64,000 bases of DNA, taken from the NCBI RefSeq assembly GCF_001742425.1, contig NZ_MJEH01000009.1:1-64000 (forward strand), read 5' to 3'. The stretch comes from Bacillus solimangrovi. Its GTDB lineage: Bacteria > Bacillota > Bacilli > Bacillales > Bacillaceae_N. The notes under the pieces were generated by a model. The model saw nothing but the letters and a program-made list of their open reading frames with translations. It searched no databases and was not told where the DNA came from. The translations under genes and the position numbers were made by a program. This document shows, piece by piece, positions 9,480 to 17,061 of the stretch; the stretch's first letter is position 1, and each line of letters opens with the position of its first letter.

Positions 9480-9806
9480 TTATTCTGATATTTTTTTATA
9501 TTTTATTACTGTCGTTACTAGGATAAACGCAGATACTAACAGTACGAGCAGTATTAGCATTAAATTGCTGAGTAACTCTTTATGAAACATCATTGAACTT
9601 AACAACAACCAAAATCCACATAATAAGACTGTGAAGCCATAACTAAATGTGTAAATAATCGCTTTGATCTTAAATAACGTTTTCCCACCTGGAGAAAATC
9701 TGATGTATAAATATTGAATACACCCAAGTAAAACGATAATTGATAATGATAAAAATATTGGTAATTTAAAATAATCCTCACCATGATCAATGATTAGTAT
9801 ATTCAT
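9480..9806 (-). CDS. Small membrane protein with three transmembrane segments
   Basis: A 108-residue protein with hydrophobic segments at about 16-35, 50-72 and 78-100. I recognise no family. The ATG at 9806 has no ribosome binding site of its own, but it abuts directly the stop codon of a 34-codon ORF (9807-9911): the sequence reads TAA then ATG. Translation is therefore likely coupled to that upstream ORF by termination-reinitiation. The pair forms a small two-gene operon of membrane peptides of unknown function. Confidence 0.6.
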   Translation of the reverse strand: MNILIIDHGEDYFKLPIFLSLSIIVLLGCIQYLYIRFSPGGKTLFKIKAIIYTFSYGFTVLLCGFWLLLSSMMFHKELLSNLMLILLVLLVSAFILVTTVIKYKKISE

Positions 9807-9911
9807 TTAGTGTGTAAAATGAAAAAGAAAACTATATATGACAATATGAAATGCTAAAACCAATTCCCCGAAATAAACAAGTGCTTTTGTTATGTCTTTT
9901 AGTACAGTCAT
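9807..9911 (-). CDS. 34-aa hydrophobic peptide directly upstream of membrane protein gene
   Basis: An ORF of 34 codons starting MTVLKDITKALVYFGELVLA and continuing with a hydrophobic stretch FHIVIYSFLFHFTH. It would be a single membrane helix. The ATG at 9911 is preceded by AGTAGGTATAAG, a modest ribosome binding site. Its stop is immediately followed by the ATG of the 108-residue membrane protein, which lacks its own site, so this ORF either encodes a real small subunit or serves as a translational leader. Too short for standard gene calling. Confidence 0.45.
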   Translation of the reverse strand: MTVLKDITKALVYFGELVLAFHIVIYSFLFHFTH

Positions 9912-10205
9912 AATCTTATACCTACTGCGGCAATATCTCCAGTGGCAAACTCGCCCCCTTCTATATATTACTTACCCCTATAATTTCTCCTTCTTATTAT
10001 GTAATTCCTTTTTTTATATCAATAGCTTAATACTTATCACTAACGTTCACACCTTTAACTAAAACTCATAAAACAACAAAGACAAACACCCAATCCTAAA
10101 CGAAAGGCATAACATACTATATTAGTGAATACTTAACTGGTATTCCGTTGGTGCTACATTCTCAAAAAAATCACCTTTCATAAGATTTGTTCGTGCCAAT
10201 GTAAG

Positions 10206-10239
10206 GGCTAAGTGTTCCTGCTACACTTAGCCTTTTTTT
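10206..10239 (+). terminator. Orphan rho-independent terminator
   Basis: GGCTAAGTGT and ACACTTAGCC pair around a seven-base loop, followed by seven Ts. No plus-strand gene precedes it. Confidence 0.8.
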
Positions 10240-10266
10240 ATTTTTTCAAGATAACTAGTCATATCA

Positions 10267-10294
10267 ACAAGCGTCGTTCATTATGCATACATAT
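10267..10294 (+). promoter_or_regulatory. Candidate mother-cell (SigK-like) promoter
   Basis: AC at 10267-10268, then 17 bases, then CATACATAT at 10286-10294, 35 bp before the beta-helix start. The SigK consensus is AC-N16/17-CATAnnnTA. The same AC-N16/17-CATACATA arrangement recurs before three related genes in this window. Confidence 0.55.
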
Positions 10295-10328
10295 GCTGTA
10301 GTATGTCCAAAAGAAAGGAGTGAAAATA

Positions 10329-11255
10329 TTGTCATTAATCGTTGTACCGACTGATGCAGCTACTGTGCAAGATGCTATTACGGCTGCAAACGAAGGCGAT
10401 AGCATTCAAATTTTAGCAGGTACATTTGATGGCTTTGATGTGACGAAGGAACGGTTGAAGATATTTGGATGTGGAGTAGGAAAGACGATAATATCAGGTG
10501 TTCCAGGATCAGGAAATGACGGAGTCGTTTTGAATGCAGATCAAACAATTTTAGAAAGGTTTACCGTTCAAGGTTTTCCTGAAATCGGTATACGAGTGAA
10601 TTCCAACAATAATGTGCTCAATCAGTTAGAATCAAATTTCAATGGTACTGATGGGTTTTCTTTTCTAGGATTCGCTGGAGGGGATCATAATCTCATCATT
10701 CAATGTAACGCCTCATTTAATGAACAAGATGGACTCGCTACTGGTTTTCAAGCAGCTAATAACTGTATGATTCGTTGTAATAGTTTTCAAAACAAAGATG
10801 ATGGATTTGATATTTCAACTACGAATAACAAATTCATTTCCAACGTTACAAAGGGAAATTCTACCAACGGACTCGCACTTAGCTCTAGTGGTGATAGTAT
10901 GAATATCCTTTTCAACAACAGTCTTCTTAAAAATGGAAGTGATGGGATTAGTAATCCAACGGGCCCATTTAATAATATCATTGAAAACTTAGTCTGTAAT
11001 AACGGGAACAGTGGCATTTTCGTACAAAATGACTTCAGTGTGATCGATTCAAACATCATCCGTAACAATGGTATGAGTGGTACAGGATCAGGGATTTTGG
11101 TTAGTGATACTTTTGCACAAAACAATACGATTCGTTTCAACAAATTGAAAAATAATACTCCAAATGATATTGAAGCACCCCCACCTGCCAACACAAATAA
11201 CACATTTGATGGCAACAAATGCGAGAACAGTTTACCTCCTGGATTATGTACATGA
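10329..11255 (+). CDS. Right-handed parallel beta-helix (NosD/PbH1-like) protein
   Basis: This 308-residue protein starts with the family block SLIVVPTDAATVQDAI and continues with GDSIQILAGTFDGFDVT and KIFGCGVGKTIISG, then many short Asn/Gly-rich repeats (NNxxxxN, GxxFxNxxDG) that form coils of a parallel beta-helix, and ends YDGNKC-like followed by LCT. There is no signal peptide. I prefer the TTG at 10329, eight bases after AAAGGAG, because the protein then begins like its paralogues (MSLIVVPTD), rather than the GTG at 10320 that overlaps the ribosome binding site. It is the only plus-strand member of a six-gene family. Function unproven; a spore-surface role is inferred from promoter and Cys ends. 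Confidence 0.85.
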   Translation: MSLIVVPTDAATVQDAITAANEGDSIQILAGTFDGFDVTKERLKIFGCGVGKTIISGVPGSGNDGVVLNADQTILERFTVQGFPEIGIRVNSNNNVLNQLESNFNGTDGFSFLGFAGGDHNLIIQCNASFNEQDGLATGFQAANNCMIRCNSFQNKDDGFDISTTNNKFISNVTKGNSTNGLALSSSGDSMNILFNNSLLKNGSDGISNPTGPFNNIIENLVCNNGNSGIFVQNDFSVIDSNIIRNNGMSGTGSGILVSDTFAQNNTIRFNKLKNNTPNDIEAPPPANTNNTFDGNKCENSLPPGLCT

Positions 11256-11370
11256 TACAGTCAGACTGATTTCAGTTCACTGCCAGCTGCCATTCATTAA
11301 TGAAGTCAATCAAGCTATTTCAGCCGCTCAAAAAACCTAACAATAGTTATAACACCTATTACCACATCAA

Positions 11371-11398
11371 AAAACACTCCTTAATCAAGGAGTGTTTT
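11371..11398 (+). terminator. Rho-independent terminator
   Basis: AAAACACTCCTT-AATC-AAGGAGTGTTTT, ending the plus-strand beta-helix gene. Confidence 0.85.
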
Positions 11399-11611
11399 CC
11401 ATGTTTCTACGACACAGATTATCTAGGTCACTACTCTCACATTTGTTATAGTTACAGTGTCATTTGCTATTAAAATCCCTCATCCAGCAACACCTTTGTC
11501 TTTAATGATATGTAGAAATGAAAATGTAACGTGTATTAATACTATCAACTATTGTTAATTGTAAATCGGAAGTTATAATTAACAAGTTCACTGATTAAAC
11601 CTATTTCTCTA

Positions 11612-11652
11612 AAAATAAAGCAATCGTCACCTTAAACACGTACGATTGCTTA
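11612..11652 (-). terminator. Rho-independent terminator
   Basis: On the minus strand AAGCAATCGT pairs with ACGATTGCTT and is followed by TATTTTT; it ends the gene at 11698. Confidence 0.85.
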
Positions 11653-11697
11653 AGATATCGCGACTTATATTCATTCACTCATTAGTAAACGATTAAA

Positions 11698-12624
11698 CTA
11701 CATACAAATCGTATTTGGATCACTAATATCACATTTATTCCCATCGTAATTATTGTTTCCAATCCCACCTTGTGCTTCAATGTCCAAATCGTTGTTTCCT
11801 GTAGCCTTATTAAAACGAATCGTATTCGCTCCATTCGTACCTGAACCTGCTACAACGAAGATACCAGCATTATTTAACCCACCTACTGTACCGTTTTTAC
11901 GGACGACATTCGAATCGACATCATTACCACTTGGAGAGCCTTCTGGACCAATTAAGCGAATACCAACTGATGTGTTATCACAAGTTTTATTGTCTTTAAC
12001 CTTATTATCATCTGAATTAATATCGATTCCAACGTCATTTTTAATGGCGGAATTTCCTTGTAACGTATTTTCATTCGCATCAATCTCTAATAAAAACCCT
12101 GCACCACGATTATTTTTCGCTAAATTTTCAACTAACGTATTTTCAGAATCAAACATGACGAATCCATCTATATTATTCGTACTAATGTTTTCAACTAAAC
12201 AATTGAATGAGCTTTCCACATCAAATCCAGTAGACTGATTAAATGTCGCACTATTTTTCGTGAGAAAATTATCATTTGCCAAAACAGCAAAACCAACGTT
12301 ATTAAAGCTTGATTCAACTTCTTGGATCACGTTGTTTGCAGAATTAATTTCGACACCATTTCCACTATTAAACCCTTGCACGGTAAACCCTTCTAAATGT
12401 GTTTGTATCGCAGAGACAGAGACACCCGAAGTTCCAGCACCTGATGTTCCATTGATAATTGTCTTACCAATACCGCAACCAACTATTTTCAATCGATCGA
12501 CAGTAACATTAAAACCTGCAAATGTTCCGACTAAAATCTCAATTGTATCTCCTGCCATCGTGCCCGGATCATCGATTGCATCTTGTACAGTTGCGAAATC
12601 AGTCGGAACTACAATGATTGACAT
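11698..12624 (-). CDS. Right-handed parallel beta-helix (NosD/PbH1-like) protein
   Basis: A 308-residue paralogue with the same architecture: MSIIVVPTDFATVQDAI start, GDTIEILVGTFAGFNVT, KIVGCGIGKTIINGT, GFTVQGF, then Asn-rich beta-helix coils and the Cys end YDGNKCDIS...ICM. The ATG at 12624 has AAAGGAGGAG upstream. It lies 34 bp downstream of the 102-residue helical protein gene on the same strand, so the two form an operon driven by the mother-cell-type promoter at 13011-13038. This gene pair is the clearest evidence that the two families work together. No signal peptide; role not established. Confidence 0.85.
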   Translation of the reverse strand: MSIIVVPTDFATVQDAIDDPGTMAGDTIEILVGTFAGFNVTVDRLKIVGCGIGKTIINGTSGAGTSGVSVSAIQTHLEGFTVQGFNSGNGVEINSANNVIQEVESSFNNVGFAVLANDNFLTKNSATFNQSTGFDVESSFNCLVENISTNNIDGFVMFDSENTLVENLAKNNRGAGFLLEIDANENTLQGNSAIKNDVGIDINSDDNKVKDNKTCDNTSVGIRLIGPEGSPSGNDVDSNVVRKNGTVGGLNNAGIFVVAGSGTNGANTIRFNKATGNNDLDIEAQGGIGNNNYDGNKCDISDPNTICM

Positions 12625-12658
12625 GTGCTCTCTCCTCCTTTCCTGTTATTAAATAAGC

Positions 12659-12967
12659 TTAACAATCCTCAACAGTGTCAAATAATCGCTGAACGTTCTC
12701 TACTTTAAATTGAAGTAACATTTCCTTCTTAATAACCGTTTTTAGTACGTCGTTAACGTTATCGTTGACTGAAAGTAAGTCATCGATTGTTAAGCAGTCA
12801 TCTTCAAATGCGGCAACTGCAGCTTGGATCTTCTCACCTTCTGCATTCATAATGTGTGCTAGCGCTAACTCTTCAGATCCTACTGATGCGAGAAGGTATA
12901 ATAGAACGTTATTTTTCTCAAAGTCTGGTAATGAATTAAACTCCGCAGGAAAATTTGGCATACCCAT
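12659..12967 (-). CDS. 102-aa helical protein, spore-associated family (inferred)
   Basis: The protein begins MGMPNFPAEFNSLPDFEKN and contains the block ELALAHIMNAEGEKIQAAVA, followed by INDNVNDVLKTVIKKEMLLQF, all predicted helical, and ends in Cys (EDC). From general familiarity, similar proteins with a LAHIxNAEGEKIQ block are widespread in spore-formers, often next to genes for collagen-like or other spore-surface proteins; I cannot verify this here. It precedes a beta-helix gene by 34 bp in one operon. A paralogue of identical length lies at 50673-50981 beside another beta-helix gene. The start is supported by GGAGAGATG spacing and by conservation with the paralogue. Confidence 0.8.
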   Translation of the reverse strand: MGMPNFPAEFNSLPDFEKNNVLLYLLASVGSEELALAHIMNAEGEKIQAAVAAFEDDCLTIDDLLSVNDNVNDVLKTVIKKEMLLQFKVENVQRLFDTVEDC

Positions 12968-13010
12968 TTAACATCTCTCCTTATCTTCATAATTTGTCCT
13001 ACAACATATA

Positions 13011-13038
13011 TTATGTATGGTAGACAAGGTGTGACTGT
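13011..13038 (-). promoter_or_regulatory. Candidate mother-cell (SigK-like) promoter
   Basis: On the minus strand: AC (13037-13038), 17 bases beginning AGTCA, then CATACATAA (13011-13019), followed by TATA. It lies 44 bp upstream of the 102-aa gene and matches the element before the genes at 14109 and 52143. Confidence 0.6.
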
Positions 13039-13142
13039 AGTTCTGACCAGAGTATAGAAATAAAGCCGAAAATGTGTGCTTGACTAGCATAGTGCAATGT
13101 CGGATGTATCATTACAAGCAGCTATAATTTCAGTACCATTCA

Positions 13143-13173
13143 TAAAAAAACTCTCCTTGTTAAAGGAGAGTCT
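13143..13173 (-). terminator. Rho-independent terminator
   Basis: Minus strand GACTCTCCTTTAACAAGGAGAGT followed by seven Ts, immediately after the beta-helix gene at 13183. Confidence 0.85.
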
Positions 13174-13182
13174 TCTCATTCA

Positions 13183-14109
13183 TTACGTACATAAATTAGG
13201 TGGAAAACTACTTTCACATTTGTTACCATCATATGTGTTATTAATAACAGCTCCTAGTGCTTGAATATCAAATGGTATATTGTTCTTTAACTTGTTAAAC
13301 CGAATCGAATTATCGACCGCACCATTGTCTACAAAAATTCCTGATCCTAATCCAGAAATACCGTTATTCCGAACAATGTTCATATCGATCACATTTTGAT
13401 TCGCCATGTTATTTATACCAATTCCACTTAAATTATTGTTACATACTAAATTCTCGATAACGTTATTGTTACTATCACCTATTCCAATCAATATCCCTCT
13501 AACATCATTTTTCAAGAGTTTGTTTCCATAAAGCGTATTATTGTTTGCATTAACGAACATACCATCACTGAGATTTTCACGAGCAATATTGTTTACTAGT
13601 TTGTTATTCATGCTACTAACTTGGTATCCTTTATCCCTATTTTCAAAGCTCAAACAATTTATAATACAATTTCGTTCTCCATCAGAAGTATCAACTCCAT
13701 CTTCTTCATTAAATGAGAACGTGCAATTAATAAGCAAATTGTTATTGCCACCTACATCGAATTGAATACCATCTGTAACAACACCAGTATTTAAGGTGGA
13801 TTCAATCTCTTTCAAAATGTTATGAGTTGATTGTACAGATATACCATTCGTTGAGAAGCCTTGAACTGTAAACCCTTGCAAAGTCGTATTGTCTGCACTT
13901 ACAACAATTCCACCATCGATTGTCCCAGGTGTACCAGCAATGATTGTTTTATCAATCCCACATCCAAATATTTTCAAATTCTCCGTCGTAACCTCGAATC
14001 CATCAAACGTTCCTGCTAATATTTGAATCGAATCACCTGGCATTGTACCTGCATCGTTGATCGCAGCTTGAACAGTAGGGAATTGAGTTGGAACAACATG
14101 AATTGCCAT
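13183..14109 (-). CDS. Right-handed parallel beta-helix (NosD/PbH1-like) protein
   Basis: A 308-residue member of the family: MAIHVVPTQFPTVQAAIND start, GDSIQILAGTFDGFEVT, KIFGCGIDKTIIAGTPG, GFTVQGF, repeated NNxLxxN coils, and the end YDGNKCESSFPPNLCT. The ATG at 14109 has AAAGGAGGAAATAAACG upstream. It has its own terminator and its own mother-cell-like promoter at 14154-14180, so it is monocistronic. Beta-helix proteins of this type often bind or cleave carbohydrates; here no catalytic residues can be picked out, so a structural role is equally possible. Confidence 0.85.
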   Translation of the reverse strand: MAIHVVPTQFPTVQAAINDAGTMPGDSIQILAGTFDGFEVTTENLKIFGCGIDKTIIAGTPGTIDGGIVVSADNTTLQGFTVQGFSTNGISVQSTHNILKEIESTLNTGVVTDGIQFDVGGNNNLLINCTFSFNEEDGVDTSDGERNCIINCLSFENRDKGYQVSSMNNKLVNNIARENLSDGMFVNANNNTLYGNKLLKNDVRGILIGIGDSNNNVIENLVCNNNLSGIGINNMANQNVIDMNIVRNNGISGLGSGIFVDNGAVDNSIRFNKLKNNIPFDIQALGAVINNTYDGNKCESSFPPNLCT

Positions 14110-14153
14110 CGTTTATTTCCTCCTTTCTCCATAAACTTGTCTTACACTTTATT

Positions 14154-14180
14154 CTATGTATGCGAAAAATGTTTGACTGT
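14154..14180 (-). promoter_or_regulatory. Candidate mother-cell (SigK-like) promoter
   Basis: On the minus strand: AC (14179-14180), 16 bases beginning AGTCAAAC, then CATACATAG (14154-14162) and AATA. It lies 45 bp before the start codon. Confidence 0.6.
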
Positions 14181-14279
14181 AGGAACAACTAGATTTCATG
14201 CGAATAAGCGTAAAAATAGTCAATTTTCTCAAATAAATGACAAACTGCACGTTAACGATATGTAATAACGATCACCTAT

Positions 14280-15149
14280 TCATCCGAAAATTTGCGCAGC
14301 AATTCCAAACAGTGTTTGATTTCGTCTAGGTAATTCACTTGAATGAAGAATCATTACAGGTGGTTGACTCACTTTATCGAATCCTGCTTGTTCTAAATAT
14401 TTCATGAATTCAGCTTGTCTATCAGGTACATCAATCCGCAGCTTCCCTTCGTAACCTAGCGAAAGCTGTTGAATGAGTGAAGCTGCAATCTGATCATTCA
14501 TCGCCACAATTGGTCCGAGAATTCGATTCACTGGTCCGTCAACACACAAACCATAACCAAGTATGTTCCCTTCAACACCTCTAACGACTACTGCTTCTGT
14601 GGCTTGATGTATTCTTGCTTTCAGAAATGCTTCTCGCCCTGCCCCTATTGCACCTTTATCCAATTCATATACATCTTGAAAATCGTGGTCATACAATGGA
14701 ACGATACTCTCTTCGTAAGAAGGTGTCGGTGTTAAATGCAACCGATTGCGCTCACAAAGAAACTTATGGACAGACGTAACAGGTTGAAAGCCTAACTTCT
14801 CATAGAGTGGATAACCGTCTTCGGTTGCAATCAACATTACGGTCACATCATCTGCTACAGATTGAACACAAGCTTCTGTTAGTGTTTTTCCAAGACCATA
14901 TCCTCGATACTGCTCATGAACGATTACCATTCCAATTGACGCAAGCTTATCTTCATATGGAGTGATTGCTGCGCTTGAAATGATCGTTCCACTCTCCACC
15001 TTATAACAATAAATTGTTCCGACTGACATTACTGTCTTAATCTCTCGTTCATCATAATCCCAACCGACAGAACTTGAGAGTGCTACAAGTTGTGGAATAT
15101 CTTCATTACTGCAAATACTCATTTGGAAATTGGCTTGATAGTTCTTCAT
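14280..15149 (-). CDS. GNAT-family N-acetyltransferase with C-terminal acyltransferase-like domain
   Basis: The N-terminal 130 residues are a GNAT domain. IGMVIVHEQYRGYGLGKTLTEAC contains the acetyl-CoA pyrophosphate-binding R-G-Y-G-L-G loop, and GYPLYEKLGFQPV is the typical final strand motif. The C-terminal half (about 150-289) resembles the second domain found in two-domain GNAT proteins of Bacillaceae (GREAFLKARI, ILGYGLCVDGPVNRILGPIVA). The acyl acceptor is unknown. The beta-lactamase-like gene ends 28 bp upstream on the same strand, so they probably share a transcript. Length 289 is normal for the two-domain form. Confidence 0.85.
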   Translation of the reverse strand: MKNYQANFQMSICSNEDIPQLVALSSSVGWDYDEREIKTVMSVGTIYCYKVESGTIISSAAITPYEDKLASIGMVIVHEQYRGYGLGKTLTEACVQSVADDVTVMLIATEDGYPLYEKLGFQPVTSVHKFLCERNRLHLTPTPSYEESIVPLYDHDFQDVYELDKGAIGAGREAFLKARIHQATEAVVVRGVEGNILGYGLCVDGPVNRILGPIVAMNDQIAASLIQQLSLGYEGKLRIDVPDRQAEFMKYLEQAGFDKVSQPPVMILHSSELPRRNQTLFGIAAQIFG

Positions 15150-15177
15150 ACATTGCTCACACCTTAATTTGAATTCA

Positions 15178-15831
15178 CTAGTCTTTCAATTGATACGTTG
15201 ACTGAACAACATCTCCGATTTTCATTAACAAGTTCTCTAATTGTTGCCACTGAATCCCATCATCTAAGCTTTTAATAAACCCTACTAATATAATCGTCCG
15301 ATCTTCGAGTTGCCAATAGCCTATATCATTACAAACGCCCTCTAATCCACCCGTCATATGTAACCATTGTCCACACATGCGAAATCCATCTGGATCAACT
15401 TGTTTATTCAATGCTTCAAAAATTATTGAAGTTTGTTCGTCATTTAGTAATGCACGAGTATACAATTCGTATAGAAATTTAAACATCGCTTCAGCAGTTC
15501 CAACGTTGTCTGTTAAACTACGATTATTGTGGTCAACCTTTAACTCAATGTCCATTTCAGCTAACTTCTTATTTTGTTGCTCGGTTGAGATGTTGTTTAG
15601 CAATTGCTCATACGACTGGCTATCATGATGGCTAATTGCTCGCTGAATGTCAGCTACCGAATCTGCTTTCGTCATAGCAAACACGCTAGCTATGAATTTT
15701 GCTAGACTAGCTAAAGGAAAAGGTTCACTCTCATTAAGCATCGTCACTTCTTCGGTTTTTGTATCATATATGTAGAGGCCAAGTTCGATGTTCGCTGGAA
15801 TCATTGACTTAATATGTTCTAATAATATCAT
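15178..15831 (-). CDS. Class A beta-lactamase-related serine hydrolase
   Basis: A 217-residue protein with the catalytic SxxK motif as SLAK (about residues 42-45, in PFPLASLAKFIAS), a TDN triad in place of SDN (about 107-109), and MTGGLEG in the place of the KTG strand. It is shorter than true class A beta-lactamases (about 265 aa) and lacks an obvious signal peptide, so it is more likely a cytoplasmic penicillin-recognising-fold hydrolase of unknown substrate than a resistance enzyme. It is the upstream gene of a probable operon with the GNAT acetyltransferase. Confidence 0.75.
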   Translation of the reverse strand: MILLEHIKSMIPANIELGLYIYDTKTEEVTMLNESEPFPLASLAKFIASVFAMTKADSVADIQRAISHHDSQSYEQLLNNISTEQQNKKLAEMDIELKVDHNNRSLTDNVGTAEAMFKFLYELYTRALLNDEQTSIIFEALNKQVDPDGFRMCGQWLHMTGGLEGVCNDIGYWQLEDRTIILVGFIKSLDDGIQWQQLENLLMKIGDVVQSTYQLKD

Positions 15832-15864
15832 TACGTATACCTCTATCCTTTTTTAATTTGAGAA

Positions 15865-16640
15865 CTATGATTCTCTTATAATACTTGCAACATCTTGTAT
15901 TGCCTTTCTACCAGCTAAGCTAATCCCAGCAAGCTGAAAGAACCCATGATTCACACCAAGATAACGTTGACATTGTGCTTGTACACCTGATTCTAACAAA
16001 CGGCGATATAATTGCTCCCCTTCATCTGCGAGAGGATCAAATTCAGCCGTTAAAATAAAGTGAAACTTCCATCAGTGGAGGTATTCCTTTATCCTCCACT
16101 TATGGTTAGTTAAACCAATCAGGTAATTACTGACGCTTATACCTCAAGGGTATGACCAAGGCCCTCTCCCACTTAAACTTCATTGATTCTCCAAAGTTTT
16201 GAAGGGGGAGTCTTAGCGTCAGTTGAAACGTGATAAACGTTTCGGGTAGACCTTCAAAATCATCTCGATGTAACGGACTAGCCTCTGGGTGTTCACGTGG
16301 TAAATCAGATAAATAAGCGTCAAAACCGCTCAGCAATGCATCTCTTGTAATGATGTAATCATCACCATACTTTGCATAACTTTCACTCGAATCACTTGCA
16401 TCTAACATTGGATAAATAAGCACTTGTCGTTTCGGCATCCACTGTCCCTGTTCTTTCAATCGCAAGCTTGTCACGATGGCAAGGTGTCCACCAGCACTAT
16501 CACCTGCAATCGTTATTTTGTTCGGATCACCACCCCATTCTGACACATTCTCATAGACAATTTGAGCGGCTTTGAATGCATCATCATGTGCCGCTGGATA
16601 TGTATGTTCAGGTGCTAACCGATACTCAACTGCACTGTTA
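15865..16640 (-). pseudogene. Alpha/beta-hydrolase (HSL-type esterase), 5'-deleted and split by a MITE
   Basis: Reading on the minus strand, homology begins at VEYRLAPEHTYPAAHDDAFKA (about 16640), continues through the nucleophile motif GDSAGGHLAI, the LIYPMLDA block and LPETFI, then is interrupted by the element at 16060-16232, and resumes at LTAEFDPLADEGEQLYRRL and NHGFFQLAGI, stopping at 15865. Removing the element and one copy of the flanking ATAAA restores an uninterrupted frame. The N-terminal roughly 100 residues with the HGGG oxyanion motif are missing and replaced by unrelated DNA containing a stop. Hence the gene is dead twice over. The open frame 16127-16546 is only its middle plus element-encoded residues. 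Confidence 0.9.
16060..16232. mobile_element. 173-bp MITE with ATAAA target duplication
   Basis: The element begins GTGAAACTTCCATC and ends CAGTTGAAACGTG and is flanked on both sides by ATAAA (16055-16059 and 16233-16237). It contains a perfect hairpin AGTGGAGG / CCTCCACT near the left end (16074-16100) and a larger stem-loop closed by ACTGACGCT / AGCGTCAGT (16129-16137 and 16215-16223). It encodes no transposase. Two partial copies lie at 5099-5179 and 18019-18101, preceded by ATAAA and GTAAA. Its boundaries are fixed by the reading frame of the esterase it interrupts. Confidence 0.85.
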
Positions 16641-17061
16641 ATCTTTTTCCATGATCTTACTTTCTCTCATACTACTCGATTAGAGACAACTCATACAATT
16701 GTAAATCGATCAAATTACTCATAACAAACTATTCACCACTTAATAGAACACCAATGCTTCAATATTACAATCTAAAAAAGAATACATTATAGTTATCACT
16801 AAAATGCATTCCCTTTTATTCAACCACATTCCCTATACTCTCTACATACATATAGTAGGAGGGCTACTATTCTCACAAATAATCGCCTCTTGTACAGTTC
16901 CAAACTCAGTCGGCACAACACGGTTCGTCATGTTCTAACTAGATCTTATGAGAGATGGACTTATATTACTTTTACTTAGTAGAAAAATGTGTTTCTTCCT
17001 ATTAAATTATTATTTCAAGAAACGTTAAATTATCTTGCAAAACTGACAGATACACAAGTAT
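16641..17061. other. Decayed intergenic region
   Basis: AT-rich DNA between the truncated esterase and the EamA transporter. Apart from the beta-helix fossil at 16842-16931 I see no coding signal. Confidence 0.6.
16842..16931 (-). pseudogene. 29-codon fossil of a beta-helix gene (ends joined, middle deleted)
   Basis: The short frame reads MTNRVVPTEFGTVQEAI followed immediately by ICENSSPPTICM and a stop. The first 17 residues match the N-terminus of the beta-helix family (VVPTEFATVQAAI) and the last 12 match its C-terminus (KCENSxPPxLCT). About 280 central codons are missing and the join is in frame. No ribosome binding site or mother-cell promoter is evident upstream. It is most simply a deletion relic. 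Confidence 0.75.

Larger units (their letters stand above)
9912..10328. other. Intergenic region with an orphan plus-strand terminator
   Basis: No protein gene is evident. A strong plus-strand terminator lies at 10206-10239 with no ORF in front of it, and a CATA-N3-TA box (10108-10116) lies about 90 bp upstream, so a transcript of about 115 nt is possible. The promoter of the beta-helix gene follows. Confidence 0.4.
11256..11697. other. Intergenic region between convergent beta-helix genes
   Basis: Contains the terminators at 11371-11398 (plus) and 11612-11652 (minus) and otherwise non-coding AT-rich DNA. I see no additional gene. Confidence 0.6.

Noticed and set aside
12260..12652. Plus-strand ORF of 130 codons
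   Set aside because: Antisense to the beta-helix gene 11698-12624; Pro/Thr-rich mirror translation without RBS.
16060..16232. Interpretation of the MITE as an IS200/IS605 remnant with a guide RNA end
   Set aside because: The terminal hairpins are reminiscent, but a 5-bp ATAAA repeat flanks the copy and no tnpA/tnpB homology is present; those elements do not make target duplications.
16127..16546. Intact 139-codon esterase ORF
   Set aside because: Its 3' end is read from the MITE and its 5' part lacks the N-terminal domain; it is a pseudogene fragment.
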